From JAJEEA01 sp965243615 (GTDB lineage: Bacteria > Acidobacteriota > Vicinamibacteria > Vicinamibacterales > UBA8438), in the NCBI GenBank assembly GCA_965243615.1, contig CBDEVO010000003.1:5890001-5954000 (forward strand): a stretch of 64,000 bases of DNA. The letters are read 5' to 3'. Position numbers and translations under genes: made by a program. The number at the start of each line of letters is the position of its first letter. Positions within the stretch are counted from its first letter, which is position 1. Shown here one piece after another: positions 19,557 to 28,165 of this stretch. Below the pieces are notes generated by a model, which worked only from the letters and a program-made list of their open reading frames with translations, had not been told where the DNA came from and did no database searches.

Positions 19557-19575
19557 GTATCCACAACCTTCAGCC

Positions 19576-19648
19576 CCGGGAGCCCACGGCGAAATCCCCG
19601 CCGCATTCGGGCGACGATGCGACGCGGGGCTTCACCTCGGGCTCCCGG
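19576..19648 (-). repeat. Large imperfect palindrome between tRNA-Thr(TGT) and tRNA-Tyr
   Basis: Ten-base arms CCGGGAGCCC (19576-19585) and GGGCTCCCGG (19639-19648) enclose partly complementary inner sequence (GGCGAAATCCCCGC against GCGGGGCTTCACC). The polycistronic tRNA transcript would carry a hairpin of about 70 nt here. It could be a processing signal. It has no T-tract and is unrelated to the dispersed stop-associated repeat. Confidence 0.6.
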
Positions 19649-19767
19649 ACAGCCGCGACCCACGCTCCCGGGCCGGCGCGGCAGGCAGACTCCGATACCG
19701 TGGTCACCTCGCCAACGGGAGATCACACCGACCGCTGAGACCCACCTGTCACGTGGAAGCAATCGGC

Positions 19768-19844
19768 TGGAGCTGGCGAAGGGATTCGAACCCCCGACCC
19801 GCTGATTACAAATCAGCTGCTCTACCGGACTGAGCTACGCCAGC
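19768..19844 (-). tRNA. tRNA-Thr (anticodon TGT)
   Basis: A 77-nt cloverleaf with acceptor GCTGGCG/CGCCAGC and encoded CCA. The anticodon loop TTTGTAA gives TGT. First gene of the tRNA-tuf operon, equivalent in position to thrU. Confidence 0.97.
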
Positions 19845-19858
19845 CGGACCAAACGGAG

Positions 19859-19888
19859 AATTTAGCACGACCGGCCCCTTCGGTGCAA
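19859..19888 (-). promoter_or_regulatory. Candidate promoter of the tRNA-tuf-rpl-rpo operon
   Basis: On the minus strand, TTGCAC and an extended -10 (TGC then TAAATT) are 18 bp apart. They lie just upstream of tRNA-Thr(TGT), giving a start about 8 nt before the mature tRNA. The -35 is weak. The extended -10 makes the call plausible. Confidence 0.5.
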
Positions 19889-19939
19889 GCCGCACCCCGC
19901 ACGCCCCGGCTCGCGCCCCTCCGCCGGGTGGGCGGGGGC

Positions 19940-20731
19940 TCACGCCGACGCCGGGCCCGGGGCGACGCCGCCTCCCCGCGCCCGGCCGGCGCGCGCGGAG
20001 CCGCCCCGGCGCTGGCGCACCGCCTCGAAGAGCGCGATGCCGGCCGCGACCGAGACGTTGAGGCTGTTCACCCGCCCGAGCATCGGTATCGACGCCACGC
20101 GATCGCACCGCTCCCGGACGAGGCGCCGCAGCCCGCGCCCTTCGCTGCCGACGACGAAGGCGGTCGGCAGGGTCAGATCGACGTCCCGGTACAGGTCGTC
20201 GCCGTCCGCCTCGAGCCCCACCGCCCACACCCCGGCCGCCCGCAGGGCGGCCACCGCCCGGGCGATGTTGACGACCGATACGATCCGAACGTGCGACGCC
20301 GCGCCGGCGGACGCCTTCTCGACCTGGCCGAGGGGGGCGGCCCGCCGCCTCTGCCGGATGACGCCGTCGACCCCGGCCGCCTCGGCACTGCGCAGAATCG
20401 CGCCGAGGTTCCCGGGGTCCTCGATGCCGTCGAGCACGAGCAGCAGCGCCGGTTCCCGCAGGCCACCGATCAACGCTTCCAGGGTGACGGCCTCCGGCGG
20501 GGCGACGTCCGCCGCCACGCCCTGGTGCGCCGCGCCTGCCGCGATCAGGTCGAGCGCGGCGGGAGACACGCGGATCACGGGGACGCCGCTCTCCTGCGCC
20601 AACCGGCGGATCTCGGCCGTCTTGCGGGAGGCCGCGGCAAGGCGGACGGTCCGAACGCGCTCCGCCCGCAACGCCTCCAGCACCGGGTTGACGCCGTAGA
20701 CGACCACGATGCCTGCCCCGCCTCCCGTCAT
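19940..20731 (-). CDS. rlmB: TrmH/SpoU-family 23S rRNA 2'-O-methyltransferase (RlmB-like)
   Basis: Predicted SAM-dependent guanosine 2'-O-methyltransferase of 23S rRNA (G2251 type), 263 aa. An N-terminal substrate-binding region starts VVYGVNPVLEAL. The trefoil-knot SpoU domain has motif 1 (LDGIEDPGNLGAILRSAEAA), motif 2 (VGSEGRGLRRLVRERCD) and motif 3 (IPMLGRVNSLNVSVAAGI). A low-complexity Gly/Ala/Arg tail follows. The start overlaps the ispDF stop (ATGA), so translation is probably coupled. Other TrmH paralogues act on tRNA. The GVNPV N-terminus favours RlmB. Confidence 0.88.
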   Translation of the reverse strand: MTGGGAGIVVVYGVNPVLEALRAERVRTVRLAAASRKTAEIRRLAQESGVPVIRVSPAALDLIAAGAAHQGVAADVAPPEAVTLEALIGGLREPALLLVLDGIEDPGNLGAILRSAEAAGVDGVIRQRRRAAPLGQVEKASAGAASHVRIVSVVNIARAVAALRAAGVWAVGLEADGDDLYRDVDLTLPTAFVVGSEGRGLRRLVRERCDRVASIPMLGRVNSLNVSVAAGIALFEAVRQRRGGSARAGRARGGGVAPGPASA

Positions 20732-21903
20732 TCGCCGGCCGCCGGGGCGGCATCCAGCATGGCCACCGCGTGCGCTTCGAGGGCCTCCCCGCGCCCCGTC
20801 GGCCCGACGCCCTCGCCCGTCTTGCCCTTGATGCCGACCGCCGACGGCTCGATCCCGACGGCGGCGGCCAGCGCCTCCCGCATCCGCTCGACATGGGGAG
20901 CGATGCGGGGGCGCTCGGTCACCACCACCACGTCGACGTTGACGACGACGAAACCGCGGCCGCGCACCAGGCCCGCCGCGGACCGCAGCAACGCGATGCT
21001 GGAGGCCCCCTTCCAGCGAGGATCGGTGTCCGGGAAGTGGCGGCCGATGTCGCCCGCGGCGGCGGCCCCGAGTATCGCGTCGGTCACCGCGTGGCAGACC
21101 GCGTCGGCGTCGGAGTGCCCCACCAGCCCGCGGTCGTGCGGTATCAGGACGCCGCCGAGCCGGAGCGGCCCGCCGTCCTCGAAGCGATGCAGGTCGTACC
21201 CGAGCCCAACGCGGCCGGTCGCCATGGTCTCCTCCACGAACCGCCGCGCGACGGCGAGATCCCGCTCCGTGGTGATCTTGATGTTCCAGGGGTCGCCCTC
21301 GACGAGCGCCACCCGATGCCCGGCCCGTTCCGCGAGCCCCGCCTCGTCGGTCGCCTCCACCCCGGTCCGGCCCACGCGAACCGCCTCGGCGAGGACCTCG
21401 GCGCGAAACGCCTGCGGGGTCTGCGCCTGCACGATCCGGTCGCGCGCGAGGGTGCGGCCCACGAACCGGCCCTCCCCCACCGAGCGCTGCTTGAGGGTGT
21501 CCTGCACCGGCAGCGCGGCCGCCGCGGCGCCATGACGGCGGGCGGCGTCGATGGTCCGCACGATCAGGTCGGAGGAGCAGAACGGCCTCGCCGCATCGTG
21601 CACGACGACGACCTCGCCCCCCCTCGCGGTCGCCGCCTCGAATCCCCGCGCCACCGAATCCTGCCGCCGCGCGCCCCCCGCCACGACGCGCAGCGGAGTC
21701 CCGCCCGGCGTCCCGGCGAGCGCCGGCCCGCCGGCGAGCGCCGGCGGCAGCACGAGGACGATCTCGTCGACCCGAGCGCAGCGGTCGAACGCCTCCACCG
21801 AGCGCTGCAGGATGGTGACGCCGCCGAGGCGCACGAGCTGCTTGGGCCGGCCCGCGCCGAGGCGGACCCCGACCCCGCCGGCCGCGATGATGGCGCTCAC
21901 CAT
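20728..21903 (-). CDS. ispDF: Bifunctional IspD/IspF (MEP pathway)
   Basis: A fusion of 2-C-methyl-D-erythritol 4-phosphate cytidylyltransferase (residues 1 to about 225) and MECDP synthase (about 235-391). The IspD half has IIAAGGVGVRLGAGRPKQ, VVHDAARPF and the TLKQ region. The IspF half has the metal-binding GYDLHRF, GHSDADAVCHAVTDAILGA and DIGRHFPDTD. IspE, the enzyme that acts between them, is encoded at 30043 on the same strand. The ATG at 21903 is chosen because the IspD core starts there. An upstream extension is not IspD-like. The fusion is known from several proteobacterial groups. Confidence 0.95.
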   Translation of the reverse strand: MVSAIIAAGGVGVRLGAGRPKQLVRLGGVTILQRSVEAFDRCARVDEIVLVLPPALAGGPALAGTPGGTPLRVVAGGARRQDSVARGFEAATARGGEVVVVHDAARPFCSSDLIVRTIDAARRHGAAAAALPVQDTLKQRSVGEGRFVGRTLARDRIVQAQTPQAFRAEVLAEAVRVGRTGVEATDEAGLAERAGHRVALVEGDPWNIKITTERDLAVARRFVEETMATGRVGLGYDLHRFEDGGPLRLGGVLIPHDRGLVGHSDADAVCHAVTDAILGAAAAGDIGRHFPDTDPRWKGASSIALLRSAAGLVRGRGFVVVNVDVVVVTERPRIAPHVERMREALAAAVGIEPSAVGIKGKTGEGVGPTGRGEALEAHAVAMLDAAPAAGE

Positions 21904-21949
21904 GACGCGGCTCCCCGGAGGCGGACGAACGCCGGCCGGCGTCCCGCCG

Positions 21950-23311
21950 TCACGTGAACAGTCCCTCCAGGGCCTGACCGACGTGCTCCACCGCAATCAG
22001 CTCGCAACCCGGCGCGGACACGCCGTCCTCCCGGTCGCCCCCCGGCATGAAACAGCGCGTGAACCCCATCTGCGCCGCCTCGCGGACCCGCAACCCGGGC
22101 TGCGTCGCGCCCCGGATCTCGCCCGCCAACCCCACCTCTCCGAACAGGGCGGCGCCGGCCGGCACCGGCTGGTTGCGCAGGCTCGACGCCACCGCCGCGA
22201 CCACCGCGAGATCGGCGGCCGGCTCGTGCACCGGAATGCCTCCCGGCACGTTCACGAACACGTCCTCGCCGGCGAGAGACAGGCCCGCGCGCTTCTCGAG
22301 CACCGTCAGCAGCAACGACAGCCGCTGGCGGTCGACGCCGTTCGCCACCCGCTGGGCGTTGCCGTAGACCCCGGCGCCGACGAGAGCCTGCACCTCGACG
22401 AGGATGGGCCGCGAACCCTCGAGCGAGCACAGCACCACCGACCCCGGCACGTCCGTCCTGCGTTCCGACAGGAACTGCGCGGACGGGTTGGCCACCGCCC
22501 GGAGGCCGCCGCGCGTCATCTCGAACACCCCGACCTCGCTCACCGCCCCGAAGCGGTTCTTCACCGCGCGCACGATACGGTGCGCGTGATGGCGGTCCCC
22601 TTCGAAGTGGAGCACGGTGTCGACGACGTGCTCCAGCACCTTGGGGCCGGCCAGCCCGCCGTCCTTCGTCACGTGCCCGACGACGAGGACCGGCACGTTG
22701 CGGCCCTTGGCCACGAACAGGAGGCGGTTCGCCGCGTCGCGCACCTGGGCGACCGTGCCCGGGGCGGACTCGAGCTCGACCGAGTACAGGGTCTGGACCG
22801 AATCGACGATGACCAGGTCCGGCGTCAGCTTCGACACCTCGTCGACCACGCGCTCCAGGCACGTCTCGGCCAGCACGTGCAGCCGCGGCGGAGAGAGACC
22901 GAGGCGCTCTCCCCGCCGACGCACCTGATGCGGGGACTCCTCGCCCGAGCAGTAGAGGACGGTGCGGCCCGCCGACGCGACCTCGGCCGCCGCCTGCAGC
23001 AACAGCGTCGACTTCCCGATGCCCGGCTCGCCCCCGAGCAGGACCAGCGATCCCGGCACGAGGCCCCCGCCCAGCACCCGGTCGAGCTCGCTGACCCCGG
23101 TCGAGACCCGGTCCGCCTCGGAAGCCTCGATGTCGGCGAAGAGCCGCGCTCCCGCCCCGGTGAGCGCCGGCCGCGAACCGGGGCCGGCCGGTCTCGCGGC
23201 GGTCTCCTCGACAAGCGAGTTCCACTCGCCGCAGTCGGGGCACCGGCCCAGCCACTTCCGCGCCTGGGCGCCGCACGACTGGCAGACGAAGACGGTGTTG
23301 GGTGACTTCAC
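21950..23311 (-). CDS. radA: DNA repair protein RadA
   Basis: A RecA-like branch-migration ATPase in homologous recombination, 453 aa. It has an N-terminal C4 zinc finger (C10, C13, C24, C27). The RecA core carries Walker A GGEPGIGKST and the RadA-specific VKNRFG motif. The C-terminal Lon-protease-like domain lacks proteolytic function in this family. The start is GTG at 23311, whose GTGA overlaps the alr stop. Its frame stays open far upstream, but only this start gives the zinc finger at the N-terminus. Confidence 0.97.
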   Translation of the reverse strand: MKSPNTVFVCQSCGAQARKWLGRCPDCGEWNSLVEETAARPAGPGSRPALTGAGARLFADIEASEADRVSTGVSELDRVLGGGLVPGSLVLLGGEPGIGKSTLLLQAAAEVASAGRTVLYCSGEESPHQVRRRGERLGLSPPRLHVLAETCLERVVDEVSKLTPDLVIVDSVQTLYSVELESAPGTVAQVRDAANRLLFVAKGRNVPVLVVGHVTKDGGLAGPKVLEHVVDTVLHFEGDRHHAHRIVRAVKNRFGAVSEVGVFEMTRGGLRAVANPSAQFLSERRTDVPGSVVLCSLEGSRPILVEVQALVGAGVYGNAQRVANGVDRQRLSLLLTVLEKRAGLSLAGEDVFVNVPGGIPVHEPAADLAVVAAVASSLRNQPVPAGAALFGEVGLAGEIRGATQPGLRVREAAQMGFTRCFMPGGDREDGVSAPGCELIAVEHVGQALEGLFT

Positions 23312-24492
23312 GGTCCCGATGCCCGACCGGCATAGGTGCGGACGATCCGGCTCCCCGTCCGACACAGGACCTCGTGCGGCACGGTGCCGAGCGCCGCCGC
23401 GATCTCGCCGGCGCCGATGCGGCGGCCGGACTGCTCGCCCACGAGGACCACCTCGTCGCCGGGGGCGACGTCGAGGCCGGTGACGTCGATGGTGATCGAG
23501 TCCATCGACACCGCGCCGACCACCGGCGCCCGCCGCCCGCGGACGAGCACCGAGCCGCGGCCGGCCATGCGCACGTCCAGGCCGTCCGCGTAGCCGGCCG
23601 GCACCACCGCGATCGTCGCCGGACGCTCGACCGGGGCCCGCGCGCCGTAGCCCGTCGTCTCGCCCGCCCGCATGCCCTTCACGGCCACCACCCGGCTGCG
23701 CATGGTCATCGCCGGCGCCACCGGGACCGACGCCTCCGCCCCGGGAGGAACGAGGCCGTAGAGCAGCAGTCCCGGCCGGACCGCGTCGTACCAGGTGTTC
23801 CGTTCGCGCAGCAGGGCGGCGCTGTTCGCGGCATGCCTCAGGCCGGGGCGGATCCCCATCTCGGCGAGGCGCCGCAACGACTCGTCGAAGCGCTTCCGTT
23901 GCAGGTCGAACAGCGGATGCGCCGGCTCGTCGGCGGTCGCGAAGTGCGTGTACGCCGCCGCAATCTCGAGCCCGGGGCGGCCGAGCACGTCCCGGATGGT
24001 GCGCCCGAGATTGTCGAAGCGGAATCCGAGGCGGTTCATGCCGGTGTCGATCTTGAGGTGGCACGACACCGTCACGCCTCGCCGCGCCGCGGCGTCGCTC
24101 AACGCGCGGGCGGCGAACGGCGACGAAACGGTCGGGGTCAGCCCGTGGGTGAACACGCCGTCGAGGTCGCTGATGCCCAGGGCGCCGAAGACGAGGATCG
24201 GGGCCCTGATCCCGCCGTCGCGCAAGGTCACCGCCTCCTCGATGTCGGCGCAGGCGAGCATCGCCGCCCCGGCCTGCTCGAGGGCCCGGGCCACCGGGAC
24301 GGCCCCGTGCCCGTAGGCGTTGGCCTTGACGACCGCGATCACCAGGGGCGTCCTCGGGCCGGACACGTGGCGCGCCACCGCCGCGTAGTTGGCCCGCACC
24401 GCGTCGAGGTCGACCCGGGCGAACGTCGGCCGGACGGCGGCGGCGTCCGGCGCCGGGGACGGGTCCGGCGCGCGGTCAGGACTCGTAGGCAT
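23308..24492 (-). CDS. alr: Alanine racemase
   Basis: A PLP-dependent fold-type III racemase that makes D-alanine for peptidoglycan, 394 aa. The PLP lysine lies in AVVKANAYGHG near residue 55. The substrate-side HLKIDTGMNRLGF and the C-terminal catalytic tyrosine region (TTGYGARAPVERP) are present. Its start overlaps the dnaB end by 17 bp and its stop overlaps the radA start, so dnaB-alr-radA is a tight operon. The first 20 or so residues are Pro/Asp-rich and may be non-essential. Confidence 0.96.
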   Translation of the reverse strand: MPTSPDRAPDPSPAPDAAAVRPTFARVDLDAVRANYAAVARHVSGPRTPLVIAVVKANAYGHGAVPVARALEQAGAAMLACADIEEAVTLRDGGIRAPILVFGALGISDLDGVFTHGLTPTVSSPFAARALSDAAARRGVTVSCHLKIDTGMNRLGFRFDNLGRTIRDVLGRPGLEIAAAYTHFATADEPAHPLFDLQRKRFDESLRRLAEMGIRPGLRHAANSAALLRERNTWYDAVRPGLLLYGLVPPGAEASVPVAPAMTMRSRVVAVKGMRAGETTGYGARAPVERPATIAVVPAGYADGLDVRMAGRGSVLVRGRRAPVVGAVSMDSITIDVTGLDVAPGDEVVLVGEQSGRRIGAGEIAAALGTVPHEVLCRTGSRIVRTYAGRASGP

Positions 24493-25834
24493 CGGCCGCG
24501 AGGTTGGCGAACTTCGTGCACTGCTTGAGGAACGCGAGCCTGACGACCCCCGTCGGCCCGTTCCTCTGCTTGCCGATGATGATCTCGGCCAGGTTCTCGT
24601 TCTCCGGGGTCGGGTCGTACTGCTCCTCCCGATAGATGAAGAGGACGAGGTCGGCGTCCTGCTCCAGTGCTCCCGACTCGCGCAGGTCCGAGAGCTGGGG
24701 GCGGCGGTCGGACCGGCTCTCGGGGGCGCGGCTCAACTGGGACAGCGCCACCACCGGCACGTCGAGCTCCTTGGCGAGGCCCTTCAGCGATCGCGAGATG
24801 GAGGCGAGCTCCTGCGTGCGGTTGTCGAACCGGCCGCGCCCCGTCATGAGCTGCAGGTAGTCGATGACGACGAGGTGCAGGCCGTGCTCGGCCTTCAGCC
24901 GCCGCGCCTTCGCCCGCATCTCGAGGACGCCGATGGAGGGGCTGTCGTCGATGAACACCTTCGCGCCGTCCAGCCGGGTGAGCGCCTCGGCCAGCGCGTC
25001 GTAGTCGCGCTGGCCGAGGAAGCCCCCGCGGAACTTGTGCGAGTCGACCGCCGCCTCGGTGGTCAGCATGCGCATGAACAACTGTTCCTTGGACATCTCC
25101 AGGCTGAAGACGCCGACCGTCTTGTCGGTGTTCACGCCGAGATGCTGCGCGATGTTGAGGACGAGGGCGGTCTTGCCCATGGAGGGCCGCGCCGCGACGA
25201 GAACGAGGTCCGACGCCTGAAAGCCCCGAGTCAGCTTGTCCAGATCGACGAACCCGCTGGGGATCCCGGTGACGACGCCCTCGCCCGCCTGCAGCTTGTC
25301 GATGGTGGTGTGGCTGGACTCGACGAGGTCGTGCAACGCCACGAACCCGGTGTGAACGCTGTCGTCGGCGATGCGGAAGATCGCCTGCTCGGCCCGGTCG
25401 AGAACGGTGTCGGCTTCGCCCTCTCCGGTATGGGCGATCTCGAGAATGTCGTTCGCGGCGAAGATGATCTTCCGGCGCGTCGACTTCTCCTTGACGATGT
25501 GGGCGTAGTACTCGACGTGAGTGGAGCGGGGCACCCCGTCGACCAGCCCCGCGATGTACGCCGGCCCGCCGACGCCGTCGAGCTCTCCCGACCGTTCGAG
25601 CTCGTTCTTCAGGGTGACGAGATCGATCACCTCGCCGCGCTCGTTGAGGTCGACCATCTTGTCGAACACGCGGCGGTGGGCGTCGCGAAAGAAATCGTCG
25701 GCGTCGATCAGCTCGGCCGCCTGGTTGAAGGCGTCGTTGTGGATGAGGACGGCGCCGAGGACGCAGCGCTCCGCCTCGAGGTTGTGGGGAAGCGATCGTT
25801 CGGCGGGAAGGGAAACGACCTCGGCCATGACCAT
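24476..25834 (-). CDS. dnaB: Replicative DNA helicase DnaB
   Basis: Hexameric helicase that unwinds DNA at the replication fork, 452 aa. The N-terminal domain (PHNLEAERCVLGA) is followed by a RecA-like motor. The motor has Walker A ARPSMGKTAL, Walker B LVVIDYLQLM, and the SQLSRAPESR and DLRESGALEQDAD motifs. No intein is present. Two in-frame ATGs (25834 and 25828) are possible, with no clear Shine-Dalgarno for either. It follows rpsF-rpsR-rplI, a common gene order. Confidence 0.97.
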   Translation of the reverse strand: MVMAEVVSLPAERSLPHNLEAERCVLGAVLIHNDAFNQAAELIDADDFFRDAHRRVFDKMVDLNERGEVIDLVTLKNELERSGELDGVGGPAYIAGLVDGVPRSTHVEYYAHIVKEKSTRRKIIFAANDILEIAHTGEGEADTVLDRAEQAIFRIADDSVHTGFVALHDLVESSHTTIDKLQAGEGVVTGIPSGFVDLDKLTRGFQASDLVLVAARPSMGKTALVLNIAQHLGVNTDKTVGVFSLEMSKEQLFMRMLTTEAAVDSHKFRGGFLGQRDYDALAEALTRLDGAKVFIDDSPSIGVLEMRAKARRLKAEHGLHLVVIDYLQLMTGRGRFDNRTQELASISRSLKGLAKELDVPVVALSQLSRAPESRSDRRPQLSDLRESGALEQDADLVLFIYREEQYDPTPENENLAEIIIGKQRNGPTGVVRLAFLKQCTKFANLAADAYES

Positions 25835-25866
25835 CGGGACGGGATCGGGGGGGGTGACGCGGCGCC

Positions 25867-25912
25867 ACCGCCCCCAACCAACCCTGCCGGAATCCGCGCG
25901 GGTCTACGCCTG
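25867..25912 (-). repeat. Stop-associated palindromic repeat, copy 6 (rplI end, partial)
   Basis: The rplI stop TAG (25904-25906) is followed by CCGCGCGGATTCCGGCAGGG and the GTTGGTTGGGGGCGG linker. These match the first half of the family in the expected orientation. The second half is not recognisable. Confidence 0.7.
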
Positions 25913-26443
25913 CTCGGCGGAAGCGTCCGAGGTCTCCGCGTCGGGCGATGCGCCGTCGCCGCCGGCCTCATCGCCGTCCGCCTCGGTCTCGGCCCCTTCC
26001 TTGACGATGCGAACCGTCACCTCGGCCGTGACCTCGCGGTGGACCTTGACGGCCACCGCGTGCTCGCCGAGCCGCTTCAACGGCTCGGCGAGCTGGATCT
26101 TGCGCCGGTCGATCTCGAACGACTGCTCGAGCAGCGACGCCGCGATGTCGCCCGCGGTGACCGATCCGTACATGGTCTCGGTCTCGCCCACGCGCCGCGC
26201 GATGACGCAGACCGCCTGCCTCAGACGCGCCGCGAACGCTTCCGCGCTCTCCTTCTCGGCCAGATCGCGGGCATCGGCGACGACCCGCTCGCGCTCGACC
26301 TGACGGCGGTTGGCCTCGGTCACCGGCAAAGCCAACCGGCGCGGCAGGAGATAGTTGCGGGCGTATCCGGGGGCGACCCTCACGATGTCGCCCCGGCGCC
26401 CGAGATGATCCACCGGCTCTCTGAGAATGACCTGTACTGCCAT
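25904..26443 (-). CDS. rplI: 50S ribosomal protein L9
   Basis: L9 is a two-domain large-subunit protein at the base of the L1 stalk. The product is 179 aa, about 30 longer than E. coli L9. The N-terminal domain begins MAVQVILREPVDHLGRRGDI with the GYARNYLLPRRLA signature, followed by the connecting helix and the C-terminal domain. The extra length is an acidic Ala/Asp/Glu tail ending SAEQA. The stop codon lies at the edge of a partial dispersed repeat. It is the third gene of rpsF-rpsR-rplI. Confidence 0.97.
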   Translation of the reverse strand: MAVQVILREPVDHLGRRGDIVRVAPGYARNYLLPRRLALPVTEANRRQVERERVVADARDLAEKESAEAFAARLRQAVCVIARRVGETETMYGSVTAGDIAASLLEQSFEIDRRKIQLAEPLKRLGEHAVAVKVHREVTAEVTVRIVKEGAETEADGDEAGGDGASPDAETSDASAEQA

Positions 26444-26459
26444 GGCTTCACCGCGGGCC

Positions 26460-26729
26460 CTAGTCGGTCACGTACGGGATCAAGGCCAGTTGCCGGGCGC
26501 GCTTGATCGCCGTTTGCAGCTTGCGCTGGTGGAACGCGCAGGTTCCCGACAGGCGCCGGGGCTGAATCTTGCCCCGTTCGGGAATGCTCGCGATCAGCAT
26601 CCGAACGTCCTTGTAGTCGATATAGGGGACCTTGTCGACGCAGAACCGGCAGACGCGCTTTCGCCGGAACATGCCCCGCCGGGGCCGATCGAACTTGGGT
26701 TTGCGGGCGGCGCCGCGATCGCTCTTCAT
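26460..26729 (-). CDS. rpsR: 30S ribosomal protein S18
   Basis: S18 binds the platform of the 30S subunit with S6. The product is 89 aa from the ATG at 26729, which has GGAGG 8 nt upstream. An upstream in-frame GTG lies too close to that signal. The family core RRKRVCRFC, IDYKDVRML, ISSIPERGKI-like and GTCAFHQRKLQTAIKRAR segments are complete. It has two Cys pairs (CRFC) at the N-terminus. It lies 54 bp downstream of rpsF. Confidence 0.97.
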   Translation of the reverse strand: MKSDRGAARKPKFDRPRRGMFRRKRVCRFCVDKVPYIDYKDVRMLIASIPERGKIQPRRLSGTCAFHQRKLQTAIKRARQLALIPYVTD

Positions 26730-26783
26730 TTCTTGCACCTCCGGAAGCGCGCCTGACGGCGCGCGGCGAGAATCGTCCCCCGG

Positions 26784-27389
26784 CTACGCGCCGGCCGGTT
26801 CCTCCGGCTCCGCCGCCGGTGGTGGCTCCGCGTCCGCCGGCGGCCCCGGCACCGGTTCCGCCGCCGCCTCCCCGGCCGGGGAAGGCTCCGCCGGCGCATC
26901 GTCGGGCGCCGTCGCCGGTGTCACCTCCGCCTTCGGCTCGCCCTCGGCCGGAGAGCCACCTTCCGCCGGGGTCACGCCGGGGGGCTCCGCCGCGGGCGGC
27001 GGCGGCGACGGGGCTTCCGCCGATCCGCGCGCGGCGCGCCGCCTCTCGGCGTCCGCCTTGCGCTTGTCGGCCGCCCGCCGGGCCTTGCGCAGATCGTCGT
27101 CGACCCGCACCGTGAGATACCGCAGGACGTCGTCATGGACGCGCATCCGGCGTTCGAGCTCGGTCACCATCGCGCCCGGCCCGCGAATGAGCTGGACGAC
27201 GTAGATGCCCTCGGTGAAGTTGCCGATGGGGTAGGCGAGCTTGCGGCGTCCCCACAGGTCGGTGTTCTCCACCGCCCCGCCGAGCTTGCCGATCTGGCCC
27301 TCCAGCTCGCGCTGAAGCGCCTCCACCTCGGCGTTGGCGACCGTGGGCGCAAGGACGTACACGAACTCGTATTGTCGATCGCTGGGCAT
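26784..27389 (-). CDS. rpsF: 30S ribosomal protein S6 with long Pro/Ala/Glu tail
   Basis: S6 pairs with S18 on the 30S platform. The product is 201 aa, against about 95-135 aa for most S6 proteins. Residues 1 to about 100 are a normal S6 fold (YEFVYVLAPTV, WGRRKLAYPIGNFTEGIYV). The rest is a charged helix and then about 75 residues of Pro/Ala/Glu/Gly, which is probably disordered. The ATG at 27389 follows AAGGAG. The tail is conspicuous because S6 is known to be polyglutamylated at its C-terminus in E. coli, but this tail is encoded. Confidence 0.95.
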   Translation of the reverse strand: MPSDRQYEFVYVLAPTVANAEVEALQRELEGQIGKLGGAVENTDLWGRRKLAYPIGNFTEGIYVVQLIRGPGAMVTELERRMRVHDDVLRYLTVRVDDDLRKARRAADKRKADAERRRAARGSAEAPSPPPPAAEPPGVTPAEGGSPAEGEPKAEVTPATAPDDAPAEPSPAGEAAAEPVPGPPADAEPPPAAEPEEPAGA

Positions 27390-27488
27390 GCGGCTCCTTC
27401 TGGACTGACGGCCACCCCCGGGTGGCAAGGAGTGAAGGGCGGGCGCGCCGCCCCGGACTCACGAGAATAGCGGACAGGACAATCGACG

Positions 27489-28112
27489 TCAACCACGCGG
27501 ACCGGCGCCGGCCGCCGGCTCCTCGTCACTCTTCTCGGCTTCACGCCGATTGAACGCATTCATGACCGGGCCGATGCCGGTCTCCACGAACATCTCCACC
27601 GCGTCGGCCGCCCGCCGCACGCTGTCGTCCATTGCCGGCCGCTCGTCGCGGCCGAACCGCGAGAGCACCCGCCCGGACAGCTTCTGCCGCGGGTCGCCGC
27701 GCCCCACCCCGACGCGAAGACGGGGAAACCCCTCCCCGGCGACGGCTTCGATTATCGAGCGCAGGCCGTTGTGCCCGCCGGACGATCCCCGGCGGCGCGC
27801 CCGCAGGCGGCCGAGGGGCAGATTCACGTCCTCGGTGACCACGAGCAGGTCGTCCGGCTCGACACGGTAGTAGCGCAGCAACGCGCCGACCGCGAACCCG
27901 CTCCGGTTCATGTAGGTCTGCGGCTTCGCCAGCAGGACCGCGCCGCGCCCCCCCGGCACCGCCGGGGCGCTGGCGAGCAGGGCGTCGGCGGGCGCGGACC
28001 GGAACGCGAGGTCCCACCGCCGGGCGGTCTCGTCGACGACCTCGAAGCCGACGTTGTGCCGGGTGCCCCGGTACTGCCCGCCGGGGTTGCCGAGTCCCAC
28101 GATCAGCTTCAC
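27489..28112 (-). CDS. pth: Peptidyl-tRNA hydrolase
   Basis: Releases tRNA from prematurely dropped peptidyl-tRNA. The product is 207 aa, with N-terminal KLIVGLGNPG, catalytic His in GTRHNVGF, MNRSG, the DVNLPLG aspartate region and SGGHNGLRSI. I chose the GTG at 28112 because the conserved core begins there. Another GTG lies 12 nt upstream. The C-terminal extension (EEPAAGAGPRG) is weakly conserved. It follows rplY in the prs-rplY-pth order known from Pseudomonas. Confidence 0.95.
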   Translation of the reverse strand: MKLIVGLGNPGGQYRGTRHNVGFEVVDETARRWDLAFRSAPADALLASAPAVPGGRGAVLLAKPQTYMNRSGFAVGALLRYYRVEPDDLLVVTEDVNLPLGRLRARRRGSSGGHNGLRSIIEAVAGEGFPRLRVGVGRGDPRQKLSGRVLSRFGRDERPAMDDSVRRAADAVEMFVETGIGPVMNAFNRREAEKSDEEPAAGAGPRG

Positions 28113-28165
28113 GGTCGTGCACACGCGGGAAGCCCGCTATCGCCGGGGTCCCGCCGGCGGGAGCA

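Noticed and set aside
26758..26786. Another stop-associated repeat after rpsF
   Set aside because: A short GACGATTCTCGCC resemblance lies after the rpsF stop, but the palindrome and linker are absent. It could be chance.
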